DNA of 64,000 nt, taken from Streptomyces sp. Tu6071 (GTDB lineage Bacteria; Actinomycetota; Actinomycetes; Streptomycetales; Streptomycetaceae). This document shows positions 18,057-27,949 of this stretch, piece by piece. The position numbers and the translations under genes were made by a program. Every line of letters begins with the position of its first letter. Position 1 is the stretch's first letter. The notes under the pieces are model-generated. The model saw nothing but the letters and a program-made list of their open reading frames with translations. It had not been told where the DNA came from and ran no database searches. The DNA lies in NCBI RefSeq assembly GCF_000213055.1, contig NZ_CM001165.1, forward strand, positions 1,984,001-2,048,000, given 5' to 3'.

Positions 18057-18953
18057 CTATTCTTCCACGTCGGAGGGGGCAGGCCCAAATCGGCCGTCGG
18101 GCCCCTGCCGCCAGCCGAGGATCGAGAGCGTCTCGCGGTCCTTCTTGTCGAACGCCGCGGGGTCGCAGCGGGCGATGAGGTCGGGGCGGTGCGCGACGGT
18201 GCGTGCCAGCGCCTCGTCGCGGCGCCAGCGCGCGATGCGGCCGTGGTGACCGCTCAGCAGCACGTCGGGGATGCCGCGCCCCCGCCAGGACGGCGGCTTC
18301 GTGTAGACGGGGCCTTCGAGCAGGTCCGCCATGGCTCCGGGCGCGAAGGAGTCGTCGCGGTGGGATTCGGCGTTGCCGAGTACGCCGGGCAGGAGCCGGG
18401 CGACGGCCTCGGTGATGACGAGTACGGCCGCCTCGCCGCCCGCGAGCACGTAGTCGCCGATGGAGACCTCGTACACGGGCAGCCGCGTCACGTACTCCTC
18501 CATGACGCGCCGGTCGATGCCCTCGTACCGCGCCGGGGTGAAGATCAGCCAGGGGCGGGCGGACAGTTCGACTGCGAGCCGCTGCGTGAAGGGCCGGCCG
18601 CTCGGCGTCGGCACGACGAGAACCGGTTCGCGCGCTCCCGCCTCGTAGCCGTCCGCGAGCACCTCGTCGAGCGCGTCGCCCCACGGCTCGGTCTTCATGA
18701 CCATGCCGGGCCCGCCGCCGTACGGGGTGTCGTCGACCGTGTTGTGGCGGTCGTACGTCCAGTCGCGGAGGTCGTGCACATGGACATCGAGCTGTCCGCG
18801 GGCGCGTGCCTTGCCGACGAGGGAGACGTGGAGCGGGTCGAGGTACTCGGGGAAGATCGTGAGCGCGTCGAGACGGAGCGAGGGGGCGACGCGGGACGAG
18901 GCGTCCGCGGGCTCGCGCGACGTGGCGGCGGTACGCGACGTGGCGGCCGTCAC
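18057..18953 (-). CDS. trmD: tRNA (guanine37-N1)-methyltransferase with repeat-derived N-terminus
   Basis: SPOUT-fold enzyme that methylates G37 of tRNAs and prevents frameshifting. The trefoil-knot region is visible: [17 protein letters not shown] (SAM pocket), and earlier [16 protein letters not shown]. In other Streptomyces the protein begins directly at the sequence matching [13 protein letters not shown]. Here about 25 residues ([19 protein letters not shown]) precede it, encoded by ACGTCGC-type repeats. The GTG start at 18953 overlaps the rimM stop (GTGA), so the coupling appears to have been kept by moving the start upstream into the repeat. An internal start is possible but none has a better ribosome site. 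Confidence 0.95.
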   Translation of the reverse strand: MTAATSRTAATSREPADASSRVAPSLRLDALTIFPEYLDPLHVSLVGKARARGQLDVHVHDLRDWTYDRHNTVDDTPYGGGPGMVMKTEPWGDALDEVLADGYEAGAREPVLVVPTPSGRPFTQRLAVELSARPWLIFTPARYEGIDRRVMEEYVTRLPVYEVSIGDYVLAGGEAAVLVITEAVARLLPGVLGNAESHRDDSFAPGAMADLLEGPVYTKPPSWRGRGIPDVLLSGHHGRIARWRRDEALARTVAHRPDLIARCDPAAFDKKDRETLSILGWRQGPDGRFGPAPSDVEE

Positions 18954-19660
18954 CGGGGGTCCTCGGGGGCGACGTCGCGCGACGTCGCGTCATCGGCGGC
19001 GGCTGCCGCCGCGTCGTCCCCGGCGGACGTCGCGTCGCCGCCGCGCGACGTCGCCTCGTCCGTACGCGACGCGGTGCGCGCCGTCGCGTCGTCCGGCGCG
19101 GCGCCCGTCTCCGTACGCGACGTCTCCCGCTCCGAAGCGACGTCGGCCTCGTCGAGGTCGAGCAGCCCTCGCGGCGGATTGATCACGGCGCGCTGTTCGT
19201 CGAGGTCGATCTCGGTGACGATCTCCTCGACGAAGGGGATCATCACCTCGCTGCCGTCCGGGCGCTCGACGATGAAGAGGTCCTGGGAGGGGAGGTGCGA
19301 GATCTCCGTGATCCGCCCGACCTCCTGGCCATCCTCGGTGACCACGTCGAGATCCATGAGCTGATAGTCGTAGAACTCCTCGGGGTCCTCGGGCACCTCC
19401 TCCGGATCGATCTCGGCGATCAGCAGCGTGTTGCGCAGCGCCTCCGCGGCGGTGCGGTCCTTCACCCCCGCGAAGCGCAGCAGCAGCCGGCCGCTGTGCA
19501 CCCGCCCCTGCTCGATCGTCAGCGGCCCGGCACCGGGCGGATCGGTCGCGAGTACGGCGCCGGGCGGGAGCCGCAGCTCCGGCTCGTCCGTACGCACCTC
19601 GACGGTGACCTCGCCCTTGATGCCGTGGGCACGGCCGATCCGTGCGACTACCAGCTGCAC
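18950..19660 (-). CDS. rimM: Ribosome maturation factor RimM with repeat-encoded C-terminal tail
   Basis: Assists 30S assembly and binds S19. Residues 1-172 are a normal Rim[16 protein letters not shown] at the N-terminus, then the PRC-barrel stretch [19 protein letters not shown]. Residues 173-236 are an added hydrophilic tail ([34 protein letters not shown]) encoded by tandem variants of GACGTCGC. The typical length without it would be about 175-190. It starts with GTG at 19660 and overlaps trmD by 4 nt. The tail looks like repeat sequence captured between two coupled genes. Confidence 0.95.
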   Translation of the reverse strand: MQLVVARIGRAHGIKGEVTVEVRTDEPELRLPPGAVLATDPPGAGPLTIEQGRVHSGRLLLRFAGVKDRTAAEALRNTLLIAEIDPEEVPEDPEEFYDYQLMDLDVVTEDGQEVGRITEISHLPSQDLFIVERPDGSEVMIPFVEEIVTEIDLDEQRAVINPPRGLLDLDEADVASERETSRTETGAAPDDATARTASRTDEATSRGGDATSAGDDAAAAAADDATSRDVAPEDPR

Positions 19661-19800
19661 TCTGGGGATCTCCTGTCCTGCTACGACGCCTGCTGCGACG
19701 TGGGTCCTGGTACGACGACGGGCCGGGGCCGGCCCGAGGGCCCGCCCCGGCCCGCGCCGGTGCTGTGCTGTGTCCGGTGGACCTCAGCGCGTGTACGAGT

Positions 19801-20040
19801 TCAGCGCACGTGGTCCACGTCGACGAGGTCGACGCGGACGCCACGGCCGCCGATGGCACCCACGACGGTGCGGAGGGCGCGCGCGGTGCGGCCACTGCGG
19901 CCGATCACCTTGCCGAGGTCGTCGGGGTGCACCCGTACCTCGAGAACGCGCCCGCGGCGCAGGGTGCGCTCGGCAACCTGCACATCGTCGGGGTTGTCGA
20001 CAATGCCCTTCACGAGGTGTTCGAGAGCCTCGTCGAGCAT
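19801..20040 (-). CDS. khpA: KH-domain RNA-binding protein (KhpA)
   Basis: 79-residue single KH-domain protein. It starts MLDEALEHLVKGIVDNPDDV and carries the GxxG loop GRSG in DLGKVIGRSGRTARALR. KhpA binds RNA, with KhpB/Jag in Firmicutes, and influences cell-division genes; its actinobacterial role is less known. It lies one base after the rpsP stop, so the two are translationally coupled. The longer open frame to 20130 is not used, because the family starts at MLDEAL. Confidence 0.93.
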   Translation of the reverse strand: MLDEALEHLVKGIVDNPDDVQVAERTLRRGRVLEVRVHPDDLGKVIGRSGRTARALRTVVGAIGGRGVRVDLVDVDHVR

Positions 20041-20041
20041 G

Positions 20042-20470
20042 TCAGCCCTCGGTCGACTCGGACGAGTCGGACTCGTCCTTCTTGTCGGCCTTCTTCGTCT
20101 TCTGGGTGATGGCCTCACCCTTGGGCTCATCGCCGGCCTTCGCCGAGACGGCCTCGAAGAGACCGCTGTGGTCGGGCTTCGGCTCCGGCTGGAGCAGCGG
20201 CGCCGGGGCGGGCTCGCCCTTGAACTTCTGCCAGTCGCCGGTCTTCTTCAGGATGGCGAGCACGGGCTCGGTCGGCTGCGCGCCGACACCCAGCCAGTAC
20301 GCCACGCGGTCGGCGTCGACCTCGATGCGCGAGGGGTTCTGCACCGGGTGGTACAGGCCGATCTCCTCGATCGCACGGCCGTCACGGCGGGTGCGGGAGT
20401 CGGCGATGATGATGCGGTAGTGAGGCGCGCGGATCTTGCCCAGACGCTTCAGCTTGATCTTGACTGCCAC
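20042..20470 (-). CDS. rpsP: 30S ribosomal protein S16
   Basis: 142-residue S16: start [20 protein letters not shown] and signature [20 protein letters not shown]. The C-terminal 55 residues (after about 88) form a Lys/Glu/Pro/Ser extension, as in other Streptomyces. It starts with GTG at 20470. It is first gene of rpsP-khpA-rimM-trmD-rplS; the 550-bp region upstream contains the promoter and an ACGTCGC tract. Confidence 0.97.
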   Translation of the reverse strand: MAVKIKLKRLGKIRAPHYRIIIADSRTRRDGRAIEEIGLYHPVQNPSRIEVDADRVAYWLGVGAQPTEPVLAILKKTGDWQKFKGEPAPAPLLQPEPKPDHSGLFEAVSAKAGDEPKGEAITQKTKKADKKDESDSSESTEG

Positions 20471-20675
20471 GGGAGTGGTGTCTCCTGGTCTTGACGGGGT
20501 GGGGCACCGGATGATGCCGCGTGGGGTTGCGGAATCCGACCGGGCCCGCAGGACACGTCAGCCGGAGGAGAGAGGGGTCCTGTGCGGCTGTCGAGTACAG
20601 CTGTCCATTCTGCCACAGCCCACGACGCGCCCGGACCCGTGGGGGGAGACGCCCGGACCGCGCTCACCACGGGGA

Positions 20676-20960
20676 CCGCGCGACGTCGCGGGGGGGCGAC
20701 ATGACGTAGCGAGGCCGCACGACGTCGCGTGACTTCAGGATGGGAATGCCGCGACGTCGCGCGGGAATCACGCCGGGGACGCCGCGACGCCGCGGCGGCT
20801 GCGGCGCGAGGCACGCGTCGTCGTACGAAGCGCCGGGAGGCGACATACGAGGTACGCGCCGCGACGTACGAGCGCCGCCACGACATCGCGCGGCGGGCGC
20901 GACGCGGCGTCGCGCGCGGCGGATCACCGTACGCCCCGTATCGTCCGGCGGCGTGGCACG
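20676..20960. repeat. GCGACGTCGC tract, rpsP upstream region
   Basis: The 20471-21020 gap has about 200 bp next to rpsP without the motif (likely promoter and leader). A dense tract follows, with exact GCGACGTCGC at 20680-20689 and 20751-20760, CGACGTCGCG at 20720-20729, and many one-base variants up to about 20960. I see no credible gene in it. Confidence 0.8.
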
Positions 20961-21020
20961 TCCGGGGCGGGGCCGGACATGCCGCGCCGTCGGCTCGCGG
21001 GGCTGCGCGCGGTCTGGCGT

Positions 21021-21665
21021 TCAGGACATGGCGGGAACGGCGGGCTCGGGGATGCGGAAGGGCTTTCCGCAGCCGCCGCACATGATCGGCGCCTGGGCGA
21101 GGACCGAGGGGACGACGCGTACGTTGCGCCCGCAGTCGCACACCGCTTTGACACGTACGCCGCCGCCGGACGAACCGTGCCGGGCCGCGGGGCCGCGGAA
21201 GCTGCTCGACGAGTCGGTGGAGGTCGCGGCAGTGTGCGCCTTCAGCGCGCGGTGCAGTTGGTCGATGGTGGCCCGGTACCGCTTCCTCGCCTCGGCACTG
21301 AGGGTGACGAGGGAGAAGCCGCTGCTCGGATGCGGCTCCTCGGGATGGTCCAGGCCCAGTTCCTCGGCGATCGTGAGGAATCTGCGGTTGTGGTAGCGGC
21401 CGGCGCGGGAGGTGTCGCGAACACCCCGGGCGGCGGCGAGACCGTGAACCGCCTCGTGCAGCAGTCGTTCGAAGGAGAGTTCGTGTCCGCAGGCGGACGA
21501 GGACTCCCCGATCAGGGACTCGGGCGCGGCAAGATCCGGCAGGTCGGGGTGGTACCGCTGAATGTCGGCCCACGCCTGTGCCAGCTCTGCGGCGAGAACA
21601 GGTGGTGTCGTGCTCACGTCGTGACCAACGAGCCGCGCGCGCGGCGTGTTCCTATTCCGGGCCAT
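21021..21665 (-). CDS. SprT-like zinc-metalloprotease-fold protein with C-terminal zinc ribbon
   Basis: 214-residue protein with the motif HEAVH (HExxH) in LLHEAVHGLAAARGV, followed by a conserved RYHNRRFLTIAEELGL stretch. The C-terminus is a zinc ribbon built on C-x-C (VCDCGRN) and C-x2-C (MCGGCGKPF). This domain order resembles SprT-like proteases (DNA-protein crosslink repair, as for Spartan in eukaryotes), but the exact function is not established here. The ATG at 21665 lies beside an AT-rich stretch (21666-21680), rare in this DNA, so the transcript may be leaderless. It is divergent from the methyltransferase gene after 650 bp. The longer open frame beyond 21665 is a shadow. Confidence 0.75.
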   Translation of the reverse strand: MARNRNTPRARLVGHDVSTTPPVLAAELAQAWADIQRYHPDLPDLAAPESLIGESSSACGHELSFERLLHEAVHGLAAARGVRDTSRAGRYHNRRFLTIAEELGLDHPEEPHPSSGFSLVTLSAEARKRYRATIDQLHRALKAHTAATSTDSSSSFRGPAARHGSSGGGVRVKAVCDCGRNVRVVPSVLAQAPIMCGGCGKPFRIPEPAVPAMS

Positions 21666-21889
21666 CCCAAATAATTTGCTCGTACCCGCCAGTTGGCCGT
21701 GATGCGTCCGGAGGAGGGCGGGTGCGTCGATGTGCGGAGAACCCGTCACAGCTCCCCGCAAGACGGTACGTAGCGCCGCTACGCACAGCGCCCGGCGACA
21801 CGGTCGGCGGGGGCGGCGCCGGGGACCGCGCGGGGGGAGAGGCGGCGGCCGACCCGGCCGTGTGCCACCTCGGGCGGTGTCCCGCGTCG

Positions 21890-22075
21890 CGCGACGGGGC
21901 GACGTTATCGCGCGGCGCGGGAGGCGTTCGCGGCGGGGTACGGGGCGCCGGTGCGGGCGACGTCGCGCGTGCCGCCGACGCGACATCCCCGCGACGTCGC
22001 GGCGCGGGACCCGCGTCGCGCATCCGGCGCGACGTCGCGCGGCGCTCCTCGTCCGGTGGCGTGAAGGTGGCGCCG
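21890..22075. repeat. GCGACGTCGC tract between SprT-like and methyltransferase genes
   Basis: Within the 650-bp divergent gap (21666-22315) this stretch carries repeated GCGACGTCGC and CGCGACGTCG variants, e.g. around 21958, 21992 and 22029. The flanks (21680-21890, 22080-22315) show no gene and presumably hold the two promoters. Confidence 0.75.
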
Positions 22076-22315
22076 CCCGGGGCAAACCGGGACGCGGACA
22101 GCGCACGGGAGCGCGGAAGGTGGCACGCAAGCATTGGCCGACAAGCCCCGGGCCTCCCCTGGACGGCACGGCGCGGTCGGAGTTTCCTGGCACACGGGAG
22201 AGGGAGCACGCGCGGACGAGCGACGGCTCACGCCGCGCACGAGGGCGGCACGGGCCGCACGGGGGCGGACTGCAGACAGGCACCACACACCTCTGGGCCG
22301 ATAGGGGCGCCATCC

Positions 22316-23290
22316 ATGACATCCATGCTCGTGCGGGAACCACGTCGCGGGGCTGCGGGCTCCCGGCGCGCACACGACGAGGAACGTGCCGCCCTGGACT
22401 GGGCGGAGATCCAGGAACGCATGCTCGTCCCGCTCTACGCGGCGGTGTACGAGCGCCTTGAGATCGGCCCCGGCGCGCGCCTGCTCGGGCTGGGCTGCGG
22501 GGCGGGGCTCGCACTGGTGCTGGCGCGGGCGCGGGGCGCCTCGGTGACCGGCGTGGACGAGGGGCCTCGGGCACGGCTGACGCTCGCCGCGGAGCGCCTC
22601 GGCTGCTCCGTGGCCGGGGCGGGGTCGTCGCGGGAGCCGGTACCCCCGCCTGGGGCGTCGGTGCCGCGCCGCGACGTCGCGGCGCGTGGCGTGGCCGCCG
22701 CCACGGAGGACGTCGCGACGCCGCGTCTCCTGCACGGCTCACCCGCCGTCCTGCGCGGCGTGGACGCGCCGCCGTACACGGTCGTGACCGCCTTTCAGCC
22801 CGCAGGCGCGACGGCGGGTGACTACGAGACCCTCACGGCGCGACTGCGCGCGGCGCTGCCCTTCACGGCACACGGCGCGACCGTCGTGGTGGCCGGCTGG
22901 GGGCCGCCCGAGCGGTGCGCCGCGTCGACGGTGCTGCGCGTCGCGACACGGCTCGCGGACACCGACGCGTCGCTGCCCTTCGGCCCCGGTGAGCTGGGCG
23001 CGGGCGGGGGCTGGCGGCCGGAGCGCAGGGACGACCTGGAGGCGGTCGCCGCGCGGGCGGGTCTGCGGCTGCTGGGCTCGGGACGCGTGGCCTGCCCCTT
23101 CGGGTACGCGGGGACGGCGGGCGCGGTGCGGGGTCTGCTGTCGACCGGACTCTTCGACGCCGCGATCGAGGCGACGGACGCCGCGCAGGTGGACAAGGAA
23201 CTGCGCGAGGCCCTGCACCCGTACACGCGGCAGGACGGCACCGTCTGGATGCCGAACGTCTTCCGCTACGTCGTCGCACGGCGGGACTGA
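22316..23290 (+). CDS. Class I SAM-dependent methyltransferase
   Basis: 324-residue predicted methyltransferase with motif I LLGLGCGAGLAL (residues 56-67) and an acidic end of strand 2 (VTGVDEGPRAR). Upstream is a helix typical of the Streptomyces family (DWAEIQERMLVPLYAAVYERL). Residues about 100-138 form a low-complexity insertion (RRDVAARGVAAATEDVATP) encoded by GACGTCGC repeats. The substrate is unknown; many homologues are annotated only as methyltransferases. Start ATG ACA TCC ATG at 22316; the second ATG (22325) is also possible. It is the only plus-strand gene between 8 and 35 kb, and converges on ftsH. Confidence 0.82.
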   Translation: MTSMLVREPRRGAAGSRRAHDEERAALDWAEIQERMLVPLYAAVYERLEIGPGARLLGLGCGAGLALVLARARGASVTGVDEGPRARLTLAAERLGCSVAGAGSSREPVPPPGASVPRRDVAARGVAAATEDVATPRLLHGSPAVLRGVDAPPYTVVTAFQPAGATAGDYETLTARLRAALPFTAHGATVVVAGWGPPERCAASTVLRVATRLADTDASLPFGPGELGAGGGWRPERRDDLEAVAARAGLRLLGSGRVACPFGYAGTAGAVRGLLSTGLFDAAIEATDAAQVDKELREALHPYTRQDGTVWMPNVFRYVVARRD

Positions 23291-23339
23291 CGGGGCAGGC
23301 TCGGCGCGGTGCGGCAGAACGGCGCGTGGCGAGGACGCG

Positions 23340-23700
23340 GGCGAGGCGTCACACGCGCTACGTCGCGCGGGCCCCGTACCGCTGCCCACGCCGCGCGGGC
23401 GTCGCGACGTGGCGCGCGCGGACGGACAAGCGGACCACGCCGCGTCCTCGCGTTACCGCTCACGTCGCGTCCCGGCCGACGTGGCGTCCGGCCGATGTCG
23501 CGTCCTCGTCGACGTCGCGTCCCTACCAACGCCACTTCCGGCCGACGTCGCGTCCCCGCCGACGTCGCGTCGTGCCCGGTGCGTAGCCGCCCCGCACGCG
23601 ACGTCGCATATGCCACGTCGCGTCAGCCGTCGTCGCCCGCAGCGCCCCGTCCCGCACGCGGACGTCGCGTCGTCGGCGCGACGTGTCGTACCCCGGTCGG
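23340..23700. repeat. ACGTCGC-rich convergent intergenic region with palindrome copy 1
   Basis: The 506-bp gap between the convergent methyltransferase and ftsH genes is almost entirely made of ACGTCGCG, GACGTGGCG and CGACGTCGCG variants at 15-40 bp spacing, plus the 28-bp palindrome at 23596-23623. No gene or clear terminator hairpin is visible apart from it. Confidence 0.8.
23596..23623. repeat. 28-bp ATAT-centred palindrome, copy 1
   Basis: Arms ACGCGACGT and ACGTCGCGT flank the core CGCATATGCC. The whole is self-complementary except for one C/C pair at positions 10 and 19. It is identical to copy 3 (31241-31268). It lies between convergent genes. Confidence 0.9.
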
Positions 23701-23796
23701 CCGCGGCGTCTGCGCGCGGCATCCGCCACGCGGCGTATCCCTGCGTCGCGACAGGGGCGGTTTCGGCCACGCCAGGACCGACGACCGCATCCCGGT

Positions 23797-25713
23797 TCAG
23801 TCGTTCTTGGAGAGGCGGGGGATGCCGGCGGCGTGGTAGGCGTCGGCCTCGTCGAGGGTCTCGCTCTCCAGGAGGGCGTCGGCGAGGGCGTCGAGCTGGG
23901 CGCGGTGCTCCTGAAGGGTGCGCAGGGCGTGGGCGTAGCACTCGTCGACGATGCGGCGCATCTCCTCGTCGATGGTGTCGAGCGTCGCGGGCGCCGCGGC
24001 GAGACCGTAGGGCTGCTGGCCGTCGTTGGGGAGGGCGGAGAGCCTGCCGACGCGTGCGCTCATGCCCCAGCGGCCGACCATGCCGCGCGCGAGGTTGGTG
24101 ACCTGTTCGAGGTCGCTCTCCGCGCCGGTCGTGATGACGCCGAAGACGAGTTGTTCGGCCGCCATGCCGCCGAGCGCGCCGATGATGCGGCCCCGCAGGT
24201 ACTCCTCCGTGTAGGCGTACTTGTCGGCGTCCGGGGTCGAGAGGGTGACGCCGAGGGCGCGACCGCGCGGCACGATCGTGATCTTGCGGACCGGGTCGGC
24301 GCCGGGTTGCAGCATGCCGAGGAGGGCGTGGCCGCTCTCGTGGTAGGCGGTGCGGCGGCGTTCCTCGCCCGGCATGACGAGGCTGCGTTCGGCACCGAGC
24401 TGGACCTTCTCCAGGGCGCCGGTGAAGTCGGGCATCGTGACGTCCTGCTTGCGGCGTTTGACGGCGAGGAGGGCGGCCTCGTTGGCGAGGTTGGCGAGGT
24501 CCGCGCCGGTCATGCCGGGGGTGATGCGGGCGACCTGGGCGAGGTCGACGTCGGGGGCGAGCGGGATGCCGCGGGTGTGGATGCGGAGGATCGCCTCGCG
24601 GCCCTCGCGGTCCGGCGGGCTGACCACGACGGTGCGGTCGAAGCGGCCCGGCCGGGTGAGGGCGGGGTCGAGGACGTCGGCGCGGTTCGTCGCGGCGATG
24701 ACGACGACTCCCTCGGAGCCGGAGAAGCCGTCCATCTCGGTGAGGATCTGGTTCAGGGTCTGCTCGCGCTCGTCGTGGCCGCCGAGGCCGGAGCCGCCGC
24801 CTCGCGCGCGACCGATCGTGTCGATCTCGTCGATGAAGATGATCGACGGCGCGACCTTGCGCGCCTCCGCGAACAGCTCCCGCACGCGGCTCGCGCCGAC
24901 GCCGACGATCATCTCGATGAACTCGGAGGCCGAAGCGGAGAAGAACGGCACGTTCGCCTCACCGGCCACGGCGCGCGCGAGCAGCGTCTTTCCCGTGCCG
25001 GGCGGTCCGGTGAGCAGGACGCCGCGCGGCATCTTCGCGCCCATGGCGCGGTAGGCGTCGGGGTGCTTGAGGAAGTCGACGACATCGTTCAGCTCCCCCT
25101 CGACCTCGTCGATGCCCGCGACGTCGGCGAAGGTGGTGCGTTTGCCGCCCTCCATCTCGATCGGTTTGGGCGGCTGCTTGCGGCCGAGCATCCCGCCGGC
25201 GCCCCCGAGGCCGGAACTCACCCGGCGCGCGATGAACAACCACAGCACGATGATCAGGATCATCGGCGCCAGCGAGATGAGCAGATTGGTCAGCAGGCTG
25301 CGTTCCTGCACGACGGGCCGCGCGGTGACGGTGACCTTGTGGCGTTCGAGATCGGCCCAGATCTTGTCATCGGCGAACGAAGGGCGCTGCGTCGTGAACT
25401 TCTTGTAGTCCCCGTCGCCGTCGGCGTCCTTCGGTTTCGGCTTGGACTTGCGCAGCTCGCCCTGGATCGAGTCGCCCTTGGAGTAGATCTTGTCGACGTT
25501 GTCGTCAGCGACCTGCTTACTGAACTCGGTGTACGAGATCGTGGTGTCGTCGTCGTGATTGACCAGCGTGAGGACCAGGTTGGTCAGGAGGTAGACGACG
25601 AGCGCGGCGATGATGATCCGCCCCCACGGCGGCTTCCGTTTCGGCGGCGGCGGTGCCCCCTCCGAGCGCCACGGCTGGTCCGTCCGGTCGCGCGGGGGTA
25701 CGGGATTGCTCAC
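23797..25713 (-). CDS. ftsH: ATP-dependent zinc metalloprotease FtsH
   Basis: Membrane AAA+ protease that degrades misassembled membrane and regulatory proteins. The 638-residue product has TM1 (about 31-51), an extracytoplasmic domain, and TM2 (about 139-161). Walker A is GPPGTGKT (236-243) and Walker B IIFIDEID (291-298). The second region of homology includes [19 protein letters not shown]. Zinc site HESGH is at 458-462, with the third ligand Asp in [15 protein letters not shown] at 25713 has GAAGGAG 5 nt upstream. Streptomyces carry more than one FtsH; from memory this is the paralogue next to ffh, so the symbol may need a number. Confidence 0.94.
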   Translation of the reverse strand: MSNPVPPRDRTDQPWRSEGAPPPPKRKPPWGRIIIAALVVYLLTNLVLTLVNHDDDTTISYTEFSKQVADDNVDKIYSKGDSIQGELRKSKPKPKDADGDGDYKKFTTQRPSFADDKIWADLERHKVTVTARPVVQERSLLTNLLISLAPMILIIVLWLFIARRVSSGLGGAGGMLGRKQPPKPIEMEGGKRTTFADVAGIDEVEGELNDVVDFLKHPDAYRAMGAKMPRGVLLTGPPGTGKTLLARAVAGEANVPFFSASASEFIEMIVGVGASRVRELFAEARKVAPSIIFIDEIDTIGRARGGGSGLGGHDEREQTLNQILTEMDGFSGSEGVVVIAATNRADVLDPALTRPGRFDRTVVVSPPDREGREAILRIHTRGIPLAPDVDLAQVARITPGMTGADLANLANEAALLAVKRRKQDVTMPDFTGALEKVQLGAERSLVMPGEERRRTAYHESGHALLGMLQPGADPVRKITIVPRGRALGVTLSTPDADKYAYTEEYLRGRIIGALGGMAAEQLVFGVITTGAESDLEQVTNLARGMVGRWGMSARVGRLSALPNDGQQPYGLAAAPATLDTIDEEMRRIVDECYAHALRTLQEHRAQLDALADALLESETLDEADAYHAAGIPRLSKND

Positions 25714-25909
25714 GCGTGCTCCTTCGCCGCCGGAACGGGTCCTCCCCCGCATGCCTTGATCCGGACATTAACGGAGGTATGCGACGGCAGCCCCCCGGCT
25801 TCGGCCGGACAGGGGGCGGGCGAGGGAGGCGGGGGGCTCGGGGGAAGAGAGGGGACGTGGCGGGCGTACGGGGCAACGAGGGCGTTGCGCAGGCGACGTG
25901 TTCGTCCGG

Positions 25910-26115
25910 GGCGGCGCGACGTCGCGTGCGTTTGACGTGTACGTACGGGACGACGCGTGCGCGGCGTGCACGTGCGGAACGACGTGACGTCGCGTAAGGG
26001 CCCCGACGGCGCGCGCCGTCACGCGACGTGGCATCGGGATGCTCGGTACGTACGGCGCGGCGACGTCGCGAGGACCCGTAGCGCCGCGCATCGCCCCGAA
26101 CCCGCCGTACGTCGC
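25910..26115. repeat. ACGTCGC tract between ffh and ftsH
   Basis: In the 551-bp gap 25714-26264, exact GCGACGTCGC occurs at 25916-25925, and related copies near 25990, 26020 and 26060. The rest holds the ftsH promoter region (25714-25900) and the ffh terminator (26201-26245). Confidence 0.75.
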
Positions 26116-26200
26116 GTCCCTGCCGCGCACCGCCCGCCCCATCACCCGGCGCCGTGGCTGGCGTGGCACCGAACGCGGCGTTCTACGAAGTCGCCGCATA

Positions 26201-26245
26201 CGTGAGGCGGGGCGCCCCCTTTTTCAGGGGGCACCCCGCCTCACG
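26201..26245 (-). terminator. ffh terminator
   Basis: A 20-bp stem pairs 26201-26220 with 26226-26245 with a single mismatch, around the 5-nt loop TTTTC. It lies 20 nt beyond the ffh stop and is one of the strongest hairpins in the window. Confidence 0.85.
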
Positions 26246-26264
26246 TACGACAATCCGAGGACGG

Positions 26265-27806
26265 TCAGCCCATGAACTTCTTGAACTCGTCCGGCAGCTC
26301 GAAGGCGCCGCCGCCCTGCGGCGCGTCGTCCTGGCCGCCGGCCGCGGCCTGGGCGCGGCGTTCGGCGGCGGCCTGCTCCTCGGCCTTGCGCTTCATCGGG
26401 TTGCCGCTGCGGCGCTTGCCCTTGGCCTGCTTCTGCTGCTTCTTCTGGCGCCCCGGGCCACCGCCCATGCCCGGCATGCCGGGAAGGCCGGGCATGCCAC
26501 CGCCCTGCGCCATGCGCGACATCATCTTGCGGGCCTCGAAGAAGCGCTCCACGAGGTTCTTCACCGCGCTGACCTCGACGCCGGAGCCCTTGGCGATACG
26601 GGCACGGCGCGAGCCGTTGATGATCGTCGCGTCGGCGCGCTCGGCCGGTGTCATCGACTTGATGATGGCGGCGGTGCGGTCGACGTCGCGTTCGTCGAGG
26701 TTGTTGATCTGGTCCTTGATCTGGCCCATGCCGGGCAGCATGCCGAGCAGCTTGGAGATGGAGCCCATCTTGCGGACCTGCTCCATCTGGGCGAGGAAGT
26801 CGTCGAGCGTGAACTCCTTCGGGCCCTTCTGCAGCTTGCGGGCCATTTCCTCGGCCTCTTGCTGGCTGAAGGTCCGCTCGGCCTGCTCAATGAGCGTGAG
26901 TACGTCGCCCATGTCGAGGATGCGCGACGCCATGCGGTCCGGGTGGAACGCGTCGAAGTCCTCGAGCTTCTCGCCGTTGGAGGCGAACATGACCTGCTTG
27001 CCGGTGACGTGCGCGATGGAGAGCGCCGCACCGCCTCGCGCGTCACCGTCGAGCTTCGAGAGCACGACGCCGTCGAAGCCGACCCCGTCGCGGAACGCCT
27101 CGGCGGTGTTCACCGCGTCCTGGCCGATCATCGCGTCGACGACGAAGAGGATCTCGTCCGGGCTGACGGCGTCGCGGATGTCCGCGGCCTGCCGCATCAG
27201 CTCCTGGTCGATGCCGAGTCGCCCGGCGGTGTCGACGATCACGACGTCGAACTGCTTCGTCCGCGCGTACTCGACGGAGTCCTTCGCGACCTGGACGGGG
27301 TCGCCGACGCCGTTGCCGGGCTGCGGCGCGTAGATGCCGACGCCGGCGCGTTCGGCGACGACGCTGAGCTGGTTGACCGCGTTGGGACGCTGCAGGTCGC
27401 AGGCGACGAGCAGCGGCGAGTGGCCCTGCCCCTGCAACCAGCGGCCGAGCTTGCCCGCGAGGGTCGTCTTACCGGCACCCTGCAGACCCGCGAGCATGAT
27501 CACGGTCGGGGGCTGCTTCGCGAAGCGGAGGCGTCGCGTCTCGCCACCGAGGATGCCGACGAGCTCCTCGTTGACGATCTTGATGACCTGCTGCGCGGGG
27601 TTGAGCGCCTTGGAGACCTCTTCGCCGAGAGCGCGCTCCTTGACCTTCTTGATGAAGGCGCGCACGACGGGAAGCGCGACGTCGGCTTCGAGGAGCGCGA
27701 TGCGGATTTCCCGCGCGGTGGCATCGATGTCCGCCTCGGACAGCCGCCCCTTGCCACGGAGGCTCTTGAAAGTCGCTGAGAGGCGATCGGAGAGGGTATC
27801 GAACAC
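26265..27806 (-). CDS. ffh: Signal recognition particle protein Ffh
   Basis: SRP54 GTPase that binds signal sequences and 4.5S RNA and docks with FtsY. The 513-residue product has an N domain (1-95) and a G domain with GLQGAGKTT (107-115), DTAGRLGIDQE and TKLDGDARGG-like SKLDGDARGG. The methionine-rich M domain follows (about 325-440, with MLPGMGQI, SRRARIAKGSG, MMSRMAQGGG). The C-terminus has a Gly/Met then Lys-rich tail, longer than in E. coli, as usual in Streptomyces. It works with FtsY (36.8-38.0 kb) and feeds Sec-exported proteins to the Sip peptidases. Confidence 0.97.
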   Translation of the reverse strand: MFDTLSDRLSATFKSLRGKGRLSEADIDATAREIRIALLEADVALPVVRAFIKKVKERALGEEVSKALNPAQQVIKIVNEELVGILGGETRRLRFAKQPPTVIMLAGLQGAGKTTLAGKLGRWLQGQGHSPLLVACDLQRPNAVNQLSVVAERAGVGIYAPQPGNGVGDPVQVAKDSVEYARTKQFDVVIVDTAGRLGIDQELMRQAADIRDAVSPDEILFVVDAMIGQDAVNTAEAFRDGVGFDGVVLSKLDGDARGGAALSIAHVTGKQVMFASNGEKLEDFDAFHPDRMASRILDMGDVLTLIEQAERTFSQQEAEEMARKLQKGPKEFTLDDFLAQMEQVRKMGSISKLLGMLPGMGQIKDQINNLDERDVDRTAAIIKSMTPAERADATIINGSRRARIAKGSGVEVSAVKNLVERFFEARKMMSRMAQGGGMPGLPGMPGMGGGPGRQKKQQKQAKGKRRSGNPMKRKAEEQAAAERRAQAAAGGQDDAPQGGGAFELPDEFKKFMG

Positions 27807-27949
27807 GGCGCTCGTCGGTCCTCGGGGTCGGGGGCAGGGGTAATCGCTGTCTAGGGTATCCGCCCTGCCGGGGAGGAAAGCCGTCGCGGGGGAACGGGGG
27901 CTCTGATCCGGTACGGGGCGGGGGCGACGCGACCGTCGCCGGGGGGCAC

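Noticed and set aside
20521..20640. Possible ribosomal-protein leader structure upstream of rpsP
   Set aside because: Some short complementary stretches exist but no stable stem of more than 7 bp could be confirmed by eye.
23309..23700. ORFs with Arg/Ser/Thr-rich products between the methyltransferase and ftsH
   Set aside because: All six frames stay open because of repeat composition; no start has a ribosome site and no family is recognisable.
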